Origin: CAYVTZ01 sp964454685
GTDB lineage: Bacteria > Bacillota > Clostridia > Christensenellales > Christensenellaceae
Direction: 5' to 3'
Assembly (NCBI GenBank): GCA_964454685.1
Contig: CAYVTZ010000077.1
Coordinates: forward strand, 1-6,637
Length of the DNA: 6,637 nucleotides
Shown: one piece after another, positions 1 to 5,022 of the stretch
Layout of the letters: each line of letters starts with the position of its first letter
Position numbering within the stretch: position 1 is the stretch's first letter
Notes under the pieces: model-generated
What the model was told of the DNA's origin: nothing
Databases searched by the model: none
The model's input: the letters and a program-made list of their open reading frames with translations, nothing else
Translations under genes and position numbers: made by a program

Positions 1-54
1 GGCACGGGACTTTGACTCCCGCATTCGTAGGTTCAAATCCTGCTACCCCAGCCA
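1..54 (+). tRNA. tRNA-Gln (anticodon TTG), 3' part only
   Basis: The anticodon arm is a 5-bp stem (CGGGA/TCCCG) around the loop CTTTGAC, which gives anticodon TTG and so glutamine. It is followed by a T arm (GTAGG/CCTGC around TTCAAAT), the acceptor strand TACCCCA, discriminator G and an encoded CCA. The 5' acceptor strand and most of the D arm lie before the window. It is host chromosome flanking the integrated element. Confidence 0.93.
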
Positions 55-80
55 AAACGAAACCGACGGAGATAAAATAC

Positions 81-109
81 TTTACAAAACATCTCCGCTG
101 TGATATAAT
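81..109 (+). promoter_or_regulatory. sigma-A-type promoter of tRNA-Lys
   Basis: TTTACA (81-86) and TATAAT (104-109) are separated by exactly 17 bp, so transcription should start near 116, a few bases before the mature tRNA-Lys. The -35 box lies in the loop of a 7-bp inverted repeat (CGGAGAT at 67-73, ATCTCCG at 91-97). A 6-bp hairpin (ATTCTC-GTTT-GAGAAT, 111-126) covers the start site and 5' leader, where RNase P processing would occur. tRNA-Lys therefore appears to be transcribed separately from tRNA-Gln. Confidence 0.8.
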
Positions 110-131
110 AATTCTCGTTTGAGAATCAGAC

Positions 132-207
132 GATCCACTAGCTCAGTCGGTAGAGCACTTGACTTTTAATCAAGGTGTCCGGAGTTCGAATCTCCGGTGG
201 ATCACCA
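132..207 (+). tRNA. tRNA-Lys (anticodon TTT)
   Basis: This is a complete 76-nt cloverleaf. The acceptor strands are GATCCAC and GTGGATC, the discriminator is A and the CCA is encoded (205-207). The anticodon stem CTTGA/TCAAG encloses the loop CTTTTAA, giving anticodon TTT. The T arm is CCGGA/TCTCCGG-type with TTCGAAT in the loop. The integrase gene ends 84 bp downstream and points toward it, so its 3' half is the likely attachment core (attL) of the element. The other end is not in the window, so the core cannot be confirmed. Confidence 0.96.
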
Positions 208-210
208 AAG

Positions 211-249
211 AAAAAGGCTTTGTAGAGCGGTTTCTACAAGGCCTTTTTT
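211..249 (+). terminator. Rho-independent terminator after tRNA-Lys, probably bidirectional
   Basis: A long stem pairs 211-226 with 233-248 (one G.T pair), around the six-base loop GCGGTT. Six Ts follow (244-249) for the rightward tRNA transcript. Five As at 211-215 give a T run when read leftward, so the same hairpin can stop the integrase transcript, which ends at 291. If recombination occurs in the tRNA 3' end, this terminator belongs to the element and replaces the one the host tRNA had. Confidence 0.88.
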
Positions 250-255
250 GTTGCG

Positions 256-294
256 TTTTGACTCATTAGGGGAAGCTGACTAAATTTTGACTAT
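256..294. other. Candidate integrase arm-binding repeats next to attL
   Basis: Three TGACT repeats lie between the terminator and the integrase stop: TTTTGACTCA (256-265), TGACTAA (277-283) and TTTTGACTAT (285-294). The spacing from first to second is 18 bp and from second to third 11 bp. Integrases with an N-terminal arm-binding domain use short repeats just inside the element ends. This is a positional inference only, because the partner end cannot be compared. Confidence 0.35.
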
Positions 295-1370
295 TTTGCA
301 TTTGCGCGTTGCTCTATATTTCCGTCTAATTTCGCAAGTATATCATCATGATCGAGATTCGCGTGGGTATAAATATCCAGTGTGACGACGATGCTGCTGT
401 GACCCAATAATTTTTGCGCGGTTTTGATGTCGATGCCTGCGTGATACAGATTTGTTGCGTATGTGTGCCGCAGGATGTGCGGCGTGAAGCTGACGGCCTC
501 TGAGACGGCGTGAAGCTGTTTCATGATGCCCTCATAGAATTTTCGGAAAGATGATTTTGTCATGAGCTGACCGTTTTGCATTGGAAACAGGTTGATTCCG
601 GTGGTGCGATAGTCCGACAATGCGGTGTGCAGTTTGGCGGGGATGGGGATGGTGCGCATACCTGCCGTGGTTTTGGTGGAATTGCTTAACGTGCCATCAA
701 CATTCGCTTTGTTGATGCGGATGGTGCGCTTTTCAAGGTCGATATCGTGCACGGTGAGCGCGAGGATTTCGCTTTTGCGCAATCCGGCATACAAGCCGAG
801 ATACAAAAAGGCTCTTTGCATTGCAGATAGATCGGCGGTTTCGATTGCGTGGCGCTCGATGTCCGTCAGGGTGCGTTTGGGGGACGCCTTCACCTTTGCT
901 ATCTTGACGCCGTCCAACGGATTGCGCGCGACGATATCCGTGGCAACGGCTATCGTGAACATTTGTTTCAGCGTCATGCGTATGATATCCACCGTGCGGC
1001 CGCGCCCGGATTGCCGGAGCCGGGAGAGCCACAACTGAATATCTGCGGGCTGAATTTTTCGCAACGACAGCTGTGCAAACGGTGCGTTTTTTATATGCTT
1101 GATGGCATTTTGATACATAGACTTTGTGGAGGCAGACACATTGGATTTGTACCCGATAAACCAGCGATCCGCCCACTCATAGAGCGTGGTGCGCTCATCA
1201 GTCAGTGACACGCCGTGATCCAGCAGAACCTTATATTCGCGAACTTTGCGCTCTAACTCCGGGATAGTACGCGCGAAAACGCTTTTGTACTTTGGCTTGC
1301 CGTTGTCCTGATAGCCGATTTTGATATTCTGCTGATAGCGTCCATCGGCGCGTTTTTTGTATTTGGGCAT
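291..1370 (-). CDS. int: Phage-type tyrosine recombinase (integrase)
   Basis: Site-specific recombinase that would integrate and excise the element, here probably at tRNA-Lys. The 359-residue protein has an N-terminal arm-binding domain (about 1-50, many Lys/Arg and aromatic residues), a SAM-like core-binding domain (about 65-150) and the catalytic domain (about 165-345). All expected active-site residues are visible: R198 in AGLRKSE, K233 in STKTT, H298 and R301 in TPHILRH, H324 in LLGHSS, and the nucleophile Y334 in DIYTHAN. I start at ATG 1370 because AAAGGAG (1378-1384) lies seven bases upstream; the 15-codon longer frame has no such site. It follows the membrane protein gene by 16 bp and probably shares its transcript. 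It is full-length and appears intact. Confidence 0.97.
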   Translation of the reverse strand: MPKYKKRADGRYQQNIKIGYQDNGKPKYKSVFARTIPELERKVREYKVLLDHGVSLTDERTTLYEWADRWFIGYKSNVSASTKSMYQNAIKHIKNAPFAQLSLRKIQPADIQLWLSRLRQSGRGRTVDIIRMTLKQMFTIAVATDIVARNPLDGVKIAKVKASPKRTLTDIERHAIETADLSAMQRAFLYLGLYAGLRKSEILALTVHDIDLEKRTIRINKANVDGTLSNSTKTTAGMRTIPIPAKLHTALSDYRTTGINLFPMQNGQLMTKSSFRKFYEGIMKQLHAVSEAVSFTPHILRHTYATNLYHAGIDIKTAQKLLGHSSIVVTLDIYTHANLDHDDILAKLDGNIEQRANAK

Positions 1371-1386
1371 GGGGGTGCTCCTTTGG

Positions 1387-3312
1387 TTATAGATATACGG
1401 TGGACGCCATGACAAGTGCTAATGAGTCCAGTTGAGCGTCTGTCAATCGATTTTGCTCAAAGTTGATTATATTAAAGAATATTTGATTGCCTTTGTGCCA
1501 TGTCATAAATTCTCTTTGAAATAATTTATCTCCAACAAAGAAGTCATAGCAGACATAATTACGATTGTTGAATGTTTTGCAATACACTTCAAGATCAGCC
1601 GAAGCACCAAAGAGCTCCTTTGCGACATCGATATATGCATCATAAACGGCTTGCGCCTGCTGAGTGACATCTGCCTCGGTGAGCGTGGAGCCGTCCCAAA
1701 CTTCCTCGCTGTATTCATCGCGTGATGAGGATATTAGGATATCGACATCGGGGAATGCAAGATCCACTGCATCAAGCTGCCGCTTGCCCGCATCCATATA
1801 CTCCATCATTGCATCATAATCAACGCCGGCCTCTTGAAGGACGGGATCGTGTTTGGACATGTTCCGCGTAAAAACGGCGTAGTTTTCCGGAATTGTACAC
1901 CGGATGGACAAGTCACGAAGTGAGACGTTGGTGCCATCGTATTTAAGAGGCGCACTACTTTCCTGTGTGGTGGAATTCCTGTTTGTGGTCTGCTGATCGG
2001 TTGCTGCGGAGGAGCCGAATTCGTTAGCGTTGTATTCGGAAAATGGGACTAAAGTTTCAGAAGGCTTGTATGAAGCAGCAGGAACATAAGTCGCATTTGA
2101 AGGTGCAGACTGATTCATCGCTGCTATAAACAAAACAACAACGGTTGCGGCAAGGATGCCAATACCGATGAGCGTAGGGTATGGCTTGCGCTTGATGGAG
2201 GCAGAGGTTTGTATCTGCGGTGGCCTTGCATTGGGATCGATTCCGGAACGCACAAGATATTTCGCGCGAATTTCTTCGCGATCTGTATCAGGAAAGCTCA
2301 TTGCATTGATGCGAGCTATCGCTTCGGCGGCAGGCGCAGAAAGTAGATCGTCTACGATTTTTCCGATTTGCCAGTCGGGAAGTGTCTGACTGGCGTATGG
2401 GATGATATGGACCGGCTTTAGTTTGAACACAACAGCACTGCGCAGAGAGGTAAACAAATAGATTAAGAATGCGCCCTCCCACAGACAATAGGAGACTGCG
2501 CTACCAAAATTATTATACACAATGCACGAAATAACATTGGAGATCGTGAAGCAAAGATACAGCCATATAAATGCTTTTGACTTGATAAAAAATAACAGAA
2601 TGCAGATGCCGAGTAATATAGTTAGTAGTATAGACAATGTGATCACATCTTGATTGACCTGTGAACCCAACACAAACTGAGCTGCATTAATTGATCCGAT
2701 AGAAAAGAACAATCCTACAATTAGTCGTACCACAAGCAAGATATGTCCGCCGCTATAATGGTTTAAACGATCGAATTCTGATTGCTTTAGTCTGATGGAT
2801 TTGGTACCCGGTGATGCGCAGGGCTGATCGTCATCCCAGTTTGTTGCCATCGCTTTCTTTTGCAGATACATTAAAATAAAGAACAGTGTAAAACAAACGA
2901 GAAATACTGCGGTGAACCAATTAAAAAAGCCAAGACGCACGATGGCCGTAATGAATGCTATGATGGTAAAGATGAAAAAATATGCGGTAAATACACGCAA
3001 AAAAGGAATTGCAGAGCAGACAACATAGGCGATGCCGAGCGAAATACACACGGGGAGAGGCCAGCCAACAGTCGAGAGAAGAAAAAAAGTGGCAAAATCA
3101 AAGATATAGCCAATAATTGAGGAGGCGATTTGAAGCATAGTTAGTTTTTTAAAAAACTTGTAGTCCTCATCGGAAAACACAACTGTTTTAAGAAGTCGCT
3201 TTTTTTGATCATCATCAATAGGCAGATTGTCAATTAATTCGGGACGGTCGTCAAGGGGCTGCTCTTTGAGAGCTGCAACAAGATCACGAAATTCTTCGCT
3301 GGAAAGTTTCAT
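1387..3312 (-). CDS. Polytopic membrane protein with secreted C-terminal domain, unknown function
   Basis: I do not recognise this 641-residue protein. It begins with an acidic helical cytosolic segment (1-55). Two hydrophobic blocks follow, each able to hold about four membrane helices (about 58-150 and 190-290). Next come a second cytosolic helical segment (about 295-378), one more helix (about 379-399), a Ser/Thr/Asn-rich linker (400-456) and an extracytoplasmic domain (457-641) with Cys at 472, 578 and 588. ATG 3312 is preceded by AAGGGTGG at eight bases; a GTG four codons earlier lies inside that ribosome site and is less likely. It lies between the repressor and the integrase, is transcribed with them, and is a natural candidate for lysogen-expressed cargo such as superinfection exclusion or defence. 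That role is inferred from position only. Confidence 0.9.
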   Translation of the reverse strand: MKLSSEEFRDLVAALKEQPLDDRPELIDNLPIDDDQKKRLLKTVVFSDEDYKFFKKLTMLQIASSIIGYIFDFATFFLLSTVGWPLPVCISLGIAYVVCSAIPFLRVFTAYFFIFTIIAFITAIVRLGFFNWFTAVFLVCFTLFFILMYLQKKAMATNWDDDQPCASPGTKSIRLKQSEFDRLNHYSGGHILLVVRLIVGLFFSIGSINAAQFVLGSQVNQDVITLSILLTILLGICILLFFIKSKAFIWLYLCFTISNVISCIVYNNFGSAVSYCLWEGAFLIYLFTSLRSAVVFKLKPVHIIPYASQTLPDWQIGKIVDDLLSAPAAEAIARINAMSFPDTDREEIRAKYLVRSGIDPNARPPQIQTSASIKRKPYPTLIGIGILAATVVVLFIAAMNQSAPSNATYVPAASYKPSETLVPFSEYNANEFGSSAATDQQTTNRNSTTQESSAPLKYDGTNVSLRDLSIRCTIPENYAVFTRNMSKHDPVLQEAGVDYDAMMEYMDAGKRQLDAVDLAFPDVDILISSSRDEYSEEVWDGSTLTEADVTQQAQAVYDAYIDVAKELFGASADLEVYCKTFNNRNYVCYDFFVGDKLFQREFMTWHKGNQIFFNIINFEQNRLTDAQLDSLALVMASTVYL

Positions 3313-3347
3313 AAAAGATACCACCCTTATTTTGTATTGTTTTTGCG

Positions 3348-3377
3348 AAAATCGACATAAACGATGTTGCCGATTTT
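3348..3377 (-). other. Imperfect inverted repeat between repressor and membrane protein genes
   Basis: AAAATCG-ACAT (3348-3358) pairs with ATGT and CGATTTT (3364-3367, 3371-3377) around a five-base loop with a three-base bulge. It overlaps the repressor stop codon. Read leftward it ends in four Ts that are part of the stem, with no T run after it, so it is at most a weak terminator or a processing or stability element. It may set the membrane protein and integrase at a lower level than the repressor. Confidence 0.4.
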
Positions 3378-3744
3378 ATGCGTGACTTTTTATGTCCTGC
3401 CGGGTGAAATCGCCGGAGCGGACGAAGGCTTGAACGGACTGGAGGGCAAGCGTTTGCCCATTATCGTTCAAGGAGCGAAAGAGCGAGAGCAGCTTTTCCT
3501 CCGGCGGCGAGAGCGCGGAAGGAGCGACAGGAACTGCTTTTTGCTGTCTGCCGAGGAGATAGTCTACGGAGACATCGAAGTAGTCGGCCATCATCAAAAA
3601 CTTATCGACTGAAGAAATTGATCCTTTTTTTAGATTGTCGACAACACTCTTGCTTAGGCCGCATTCCTTGAGCATTGCATTTACAGTAACGCCTTTTGAA
3701 GCGCACAGCTCAGAAATTCTGAGTATTACTTTTTGTGTATCCAT
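3376..3744 (-). CDS. XRE-family transcriptional repressor (CI-like)
   Basis: This 122-residue protein has a helix-turn-helix domain of the Cro/CI (XRE) type at about residues 6-66. The pattern is N-A-M-L-K-E-C-G-L-S-K-S-V-V-D-N-L-K-K-G, ending with the typical FDVSVDYLLGR. The C-terminal part (70-122) is short and helical and has no LexA-like peptidase region. Inactivation would therefore need an antirepressor or another mechanism rather than RecA-stimulated self-cleavage. A strong TAGGGGGG (3749-3756) precedes the ATG. It is transcribed away from the 99-aa gene, with a TCCGT-N6-ACGGA palindrome in the shared 78-bp gap and another at 4701-4716. It most likely binds both, silencing the rightward promoters and regulating itself. 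Confidence 0.93.
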   Translation of the reverse strand: MDTQKVILRISELCASKGVTVNAMLKECGLSKSVVDNLKKGSISSVDKFLMMADYFDVSVDYLLGRQQKAVPVAPSALSPPEEKLLSLFRSLNDNGQTLALQSVQAFVRSGDFTRQDIKSHA

Positions 3745-3756
3745 AAAACCCCCCTA

Positions 3757-3785
3757 TTGACATCCGTGAATATACGGAATATACT
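3757..3785 (+). promoter_or_regulatory. Rightward promoter P1 of the 99-aa gene
   Basis: A perfect TTGACA (3757-3762), a 17-bp spacer and TATACT (3780-3785). Start is expected near 3792, leaving a leader of about 30 bases before the GTG at 3823. The whole spacer is filled by the operator palindrome, so bound repressor would block RNA polymerase directly. It shares its boxes and most of its spacer with the promoter at 4695-4723. Confidence 0.88.
3763..3778. promoter_or_regulatory. Operator O1, TCCGT-N6-ACGGA palindrome
   Basis: TCCGTGAATATACGGA has perfect 5-bp inverted arms around six AT-rich bases, a size typical of XRE repressor dimer sites. It lies exactly between the -35 and -10 boxes of the rightward promoter and overlaps the -10 of a candidate leftward repressor promoter. 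A second copy with identical arms lies at 4701-4716. Confidence 0.82.
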
Positions 3786-3797
3786 TTACTCATCCAA
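3769..3797 (-). promoter_or_regulatory. Candidate leftward promoter of the repressor/membrane protein/int genes
   Basis: Read on the minus strand, TTGGAT (3792-3797) and TATATT (3769-3774) are 17 bp apart. The -35 box is weak (3 of 6 matches) and the -10 is good. Start near 3762 would leave about 17 bases before the repressor ATG, enough to hold its ribosome site. The -10 is inside O1, so the leftward and rightward promoters overlap face to face. Confidence 0.5.
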
Positions 3798-3822
3798 CCC
3801 CTTCGAAAGGAGGAGAAACCCT

Positions 3823-4122
3823 GTGGACATTTATTTTAAGCTATTATTGGCTGTGTGCGACCGATTGCGAATTTGGGCAATGGAGCACAATGCAACACCG
3901 GAAGAGGCAGAGCGGATTGTACGCACTACCCGCATTACTTGGACTGCAATGGTACCGGCCATGTGGCAACGCAGATTTCTTGAACCTGAGTGGAAACAAT
4001 GGTATTTGCCAAAGAAAAAAAGAAGAAAACGACTGCGCAAAAGCATAATCACCATGCTGAATGGTGGACTTGATTTTTTTGGCATTGATATTGAAACCGT
4101 TTGGGAAGAAATCAGAGATTAA
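3823..4122 (+). CDS. Small basic protein under repressor control, unknown function
   Basis: This 99-residue protein is not one I recognise. Residues 1-45 look helical (LLLAVCDRLRIWAMEHNATPEEAERIV style) and contain E-x-A-x-R-I. A Trp-rich stretch follows (W40, W48, W57, W60), then a strongly basic run KKKRRKRLRK (64-73) and a short hydrophobic-acidic tail. GTG 3823 is chosen because AAAGGAGG (3806-3813) lies nine bases upstream; no ATG is suitably placed. It is the only gene between promoter P1 and the terminator at 4153-4185, so it is a one-gene transcript switched on together with the lytic operon. By position it could be a Cro-like factor, an antirepressor or an early host-takeover protein. 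None of these is shown by the sequence. Confidence 0.8.
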   Translation: MDIYFKLLLAVCDRLRIWAMEHNATPEEAERIVRTTRITWTAMVPAMWQRRFLEPEWKQWYLPKKKRRKRLRKSIITMLNGGLDFFGIDIETVWEEIRD

Positions 4123-4139
4123 CATCATACGCATCAACC

Positions 4140-4652
4140 CTAGCCTTTCGCTCTCCGCTCGCGCCTTTGCGAGTGGAGTTTTTTTGCGCTTTTTTTGAAA
4201 AATTTAGCATGATTGGATAAATCGTTCCGCAAAATGTGCAGGATATCGGCCGCGGCGGAATTTACATTGGAAACAATATGTTCAACTTCGCAGTGGCGTT
4301 TGAAAAAATCATCTGTGGCACTTTCCACTTTATGTTGGGGCAAAGCCTTAGATGCGGCGCAAATAATCGCGCTTAACCGCATCATTTCATTACCTGCCTT
4401 TCCATCCAGAAGCAAAGCGCACCGCGTGGCCAACGTTGAGATTTGACCGTACTGATCGTCAGTAAAGGGTACAGCTTCGACATTGATTCCGTATTTATAA
4501 ACAAAGTCCGTAAAATCTGAATAGGTCATAACCTTTTGCTTGAAAAGTGACTTTTGTGCCGAGACCCTTAAAGGAATCAACATTGAAAGAATCGCGGTTA
4601 GGCCTGCGGCACCAATGCCGATTACGGCGAGCCAACCCTCCAAGACAAACAC
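4140..4652 (-). CDS. Membrane-anchored protein with one N-terminal helix, unknown function
   Basis: The 170-residue protein has one clear N-terminal membrane helix (about 5-29, GWLAVIGIGAAGLTAILSMLIP), then a mostly helical, charged cytosolic part ending in a very basic tail (153-170, Lys/Arg-rich). I find no known domain. The start is uncertain. GTG 4652 is almost touching the GGGAGGGG ribosome site, while TTG 4643 three codons later has better spacing and would give 167 residues. The gene runs against the 99-aa gene, and the two stops are 17 bp apart. It lies leftward of the lytic promoter, so it is probably expressed in the lysogen. Superinfection exclusion is a possible but unproven role. 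Confidence 0.75.
   Translation of the reverse strand: MFVLEGWLAVIGIGAAGLTAILSMLIPLRVSAQKSLFKQKVMTYSDFTDFVYKYGINVEAVPFTDDQYGQISTLATRCALLLDGKAGNEMMRLSAIICAASKALPQHKVESATDDFFKRHCEVEHIVSNVNSAAADILHILRNDLSNHAKFFKKSAKKLHSQRRERRAKG
4153..4185 (+). terminator. Rho-independent terminator of the 99-aa gene, inside the convergent gene
   Basis: CTCCGCTCGC (4153-4162) pairs with GCGAGTGGAG (4169-4178) over ten pairs with one G.T, around the loop GCCTTT, followed by seven Ts (4179-4185). It stops rightward transcription from the promoter at 3757. It lies within the last codons of the minus-strand 170-aa gene and encodes part of that protein's basic tail. It has no T run in the leftward direction. Confidence 0.88.
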
Positions 4653-4671
4653 CCCCTCCCAAAATAAAAGT

Positions 4672-4687
4672 TCCGTAAATGTAAGAA
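4672..4687. promoter_or_regulatory. Possible degenerate third operator (half-site)
   Basis: TCCGTAAATGTAAGAA has one perfect arm (TCCGT) and a second arm matching ACGGA at three of five positions. It lies 29 bp left of O2, between the 170-aa gene and the lytic promoter. It may be a weaker repressor site acting with O2, as in multi-site phage operators, or chance. Confidence 0.35.
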
Positions 4688-4694
4688 ATAATAA

Positions 4695-4723
4695 TTGACA
4701 TCCGTGTATTTACGGAATATACT
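4695..4723 (+). promoter_or_regulatory. Rightward lytic promoter P2
   Basis: A perfect TTGACA (4695-4700), a 17-bp spacer and TATACT (4718-4723), the same boxes as the promoter at 3757. Start is expected near 4730, just before a perfect hairpin. No gene lies closer than the small ORFs from 4837, so it should transcribe the whole early operon to the end of the window. The operator again fills the spacer. Confidence 0.88.
4701..4716. promoter_or_regulatory. Operator O2, TCCGT-N6-ACGGA palindrome
   Basis: TCCGTGTATTTACGGA has the same arms and position between the promoter boxes as O1 (3763-3778). Thirteen of its 16 bases are identical to O1, and the differences are confined to the central six bases. 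This supports one repressor controlling both promoters. Confidence 0.82.
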
Positions 4724-4734
4724 AAAACTAACAA
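4707..4734 (-). promoter_or_regulatory. Weak candidate leftward promoter of the 170-aa gene
   Basis: On the minus strand TTGTTA (4729-4734) and TAAATA (4707-4712) are 16 bp apart, mirroring the leftward promoter layout at O1. The -10 is poor (3 of 6). If used, it would give a leader of about 50 bases carrying the half-operator at 4672-4687. A different start site is equally possible. Confidence 0.28.
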
Positions 4735-4754
4735 AAGGTTGGAACCCCAACCTT
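4735..4754 (+). other. Perfect 5'-leader hairpin of the early operon
   Basis: AAGGTTGG-AACC-CCAACCTT forms an 8-bp stem with a four-base loop, starting about five bases after the predicted transcription start of the promoter at 4695. There is no T run, so it is not a terminator. A stem at the extreme 5' end of an mRNA usually protects it from decay. It could also be a protein-binding or antisense target. Confidence 0.6.
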
Positions 4755-4836
4755 ATACACACAGAATATCATTTTTTGCGTGGCAGTGCAAGAGTGAAAA
4801 GATTTGCGCGGTGGGCGCGGAGAGGGGGTGAGAAGG

Positions 4837-4917
4837 ATGCTTGAACGCTTGAGAAAAAAACGACGGCATATGTTACTAAAAAAGATTATGCAGATGGGGG
4901 AGAGTGCACCGGTGTGA
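4837..4917 (+). CDS. Very short basic ORF (26 aa), start of the early operon
   Basis: The ATG at 4837 follows a GGGGGTGAG ribosome site at good distance and encodes 26 residues rich in Lys/Arg (MLERLRKKRRH...). A GTG at 4828 in the same frame is an alternative start. It stops at TGA 4915-4917, directly followed by an ATG in the same frame. It could be a real micro-protein, a leader peptide, or the 5' half of a 50-residue gene broken by one stop codon. Function is unknown. Confidence 0.42.
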   Translation: MLERLRKKRRHMLLKKIMQMGESAPV

Positions 4918-4989
4918 ATGATTCGGCGGTATTTGAAAATGCGAAAACGGGTTGTATACGTTAGAAAAGGCGACCGATGCGAGAATTGA
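4918..4989 (+). CDS. Very short basic ORF (23 aa), in frame after the previous stop
   Basis: It starts with ATG immediately after the TGA of the 26-aa ORF, in the same frame, so translation could resume by coupling. Its own ribosome site is poor (GGGGAG about 15 bases upstream). The product is very basic (MIRRYLKMRKRVVYVRKGDRCEN-like composition). An overlapping GTG frame (4914-4964, 16 aa) uses a GTGA overlap and is an alternative. I cannot tell which, if either, is translated. Confidence 0.28.
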   Translation: MIRRYLKMRKRVVYVRKGDRCEN

Positions 4990-5018
4990 ACTGGGCAAGA
5001 TGGGAAGAAAGGAAGTGA
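4977..5018 (+). CDS. Possible 13-aa micro-ORF before the Cro-like gene
   Basis: The ATG at 4977 has a good ribosome site (AAAAGG at 4965-4970, six bases away) and encodes MRELNWARWEERK. It stops four bases before the next gene's ATG at 5023. It may couple translation into the 72-aa gene or be a leader peptide. It is too short for its coding character to be tested. Confidence 0.28.
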   Translation: MRELNWARWEERK

Positions 5019-5022
5019 AACA

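Noticed and set aside
625..1208. Plus-strand and alternative frames inside the integrase gene
   Set aside because: They lie wholly within a full-length integrase with every catalytic residue. They are shadow frames.
1391..1400. ATATACGG near the end of the membrane protein gene as a further operator
   Set aside because: There is only one half-arm, the final A of ACGGA is missing, and no opposing TCCGT lies at the right distance.
3364..3612. Plus-strand frame opposite the repressor
   Set aside because: It has no start signal and is antisense to a clear helix-turn-helix gene.
4735..4754. Leader hairpin as an attenuator or terminator
   Set aside because: No T run follows the stem, and the transcript must continue to reach the early genes.
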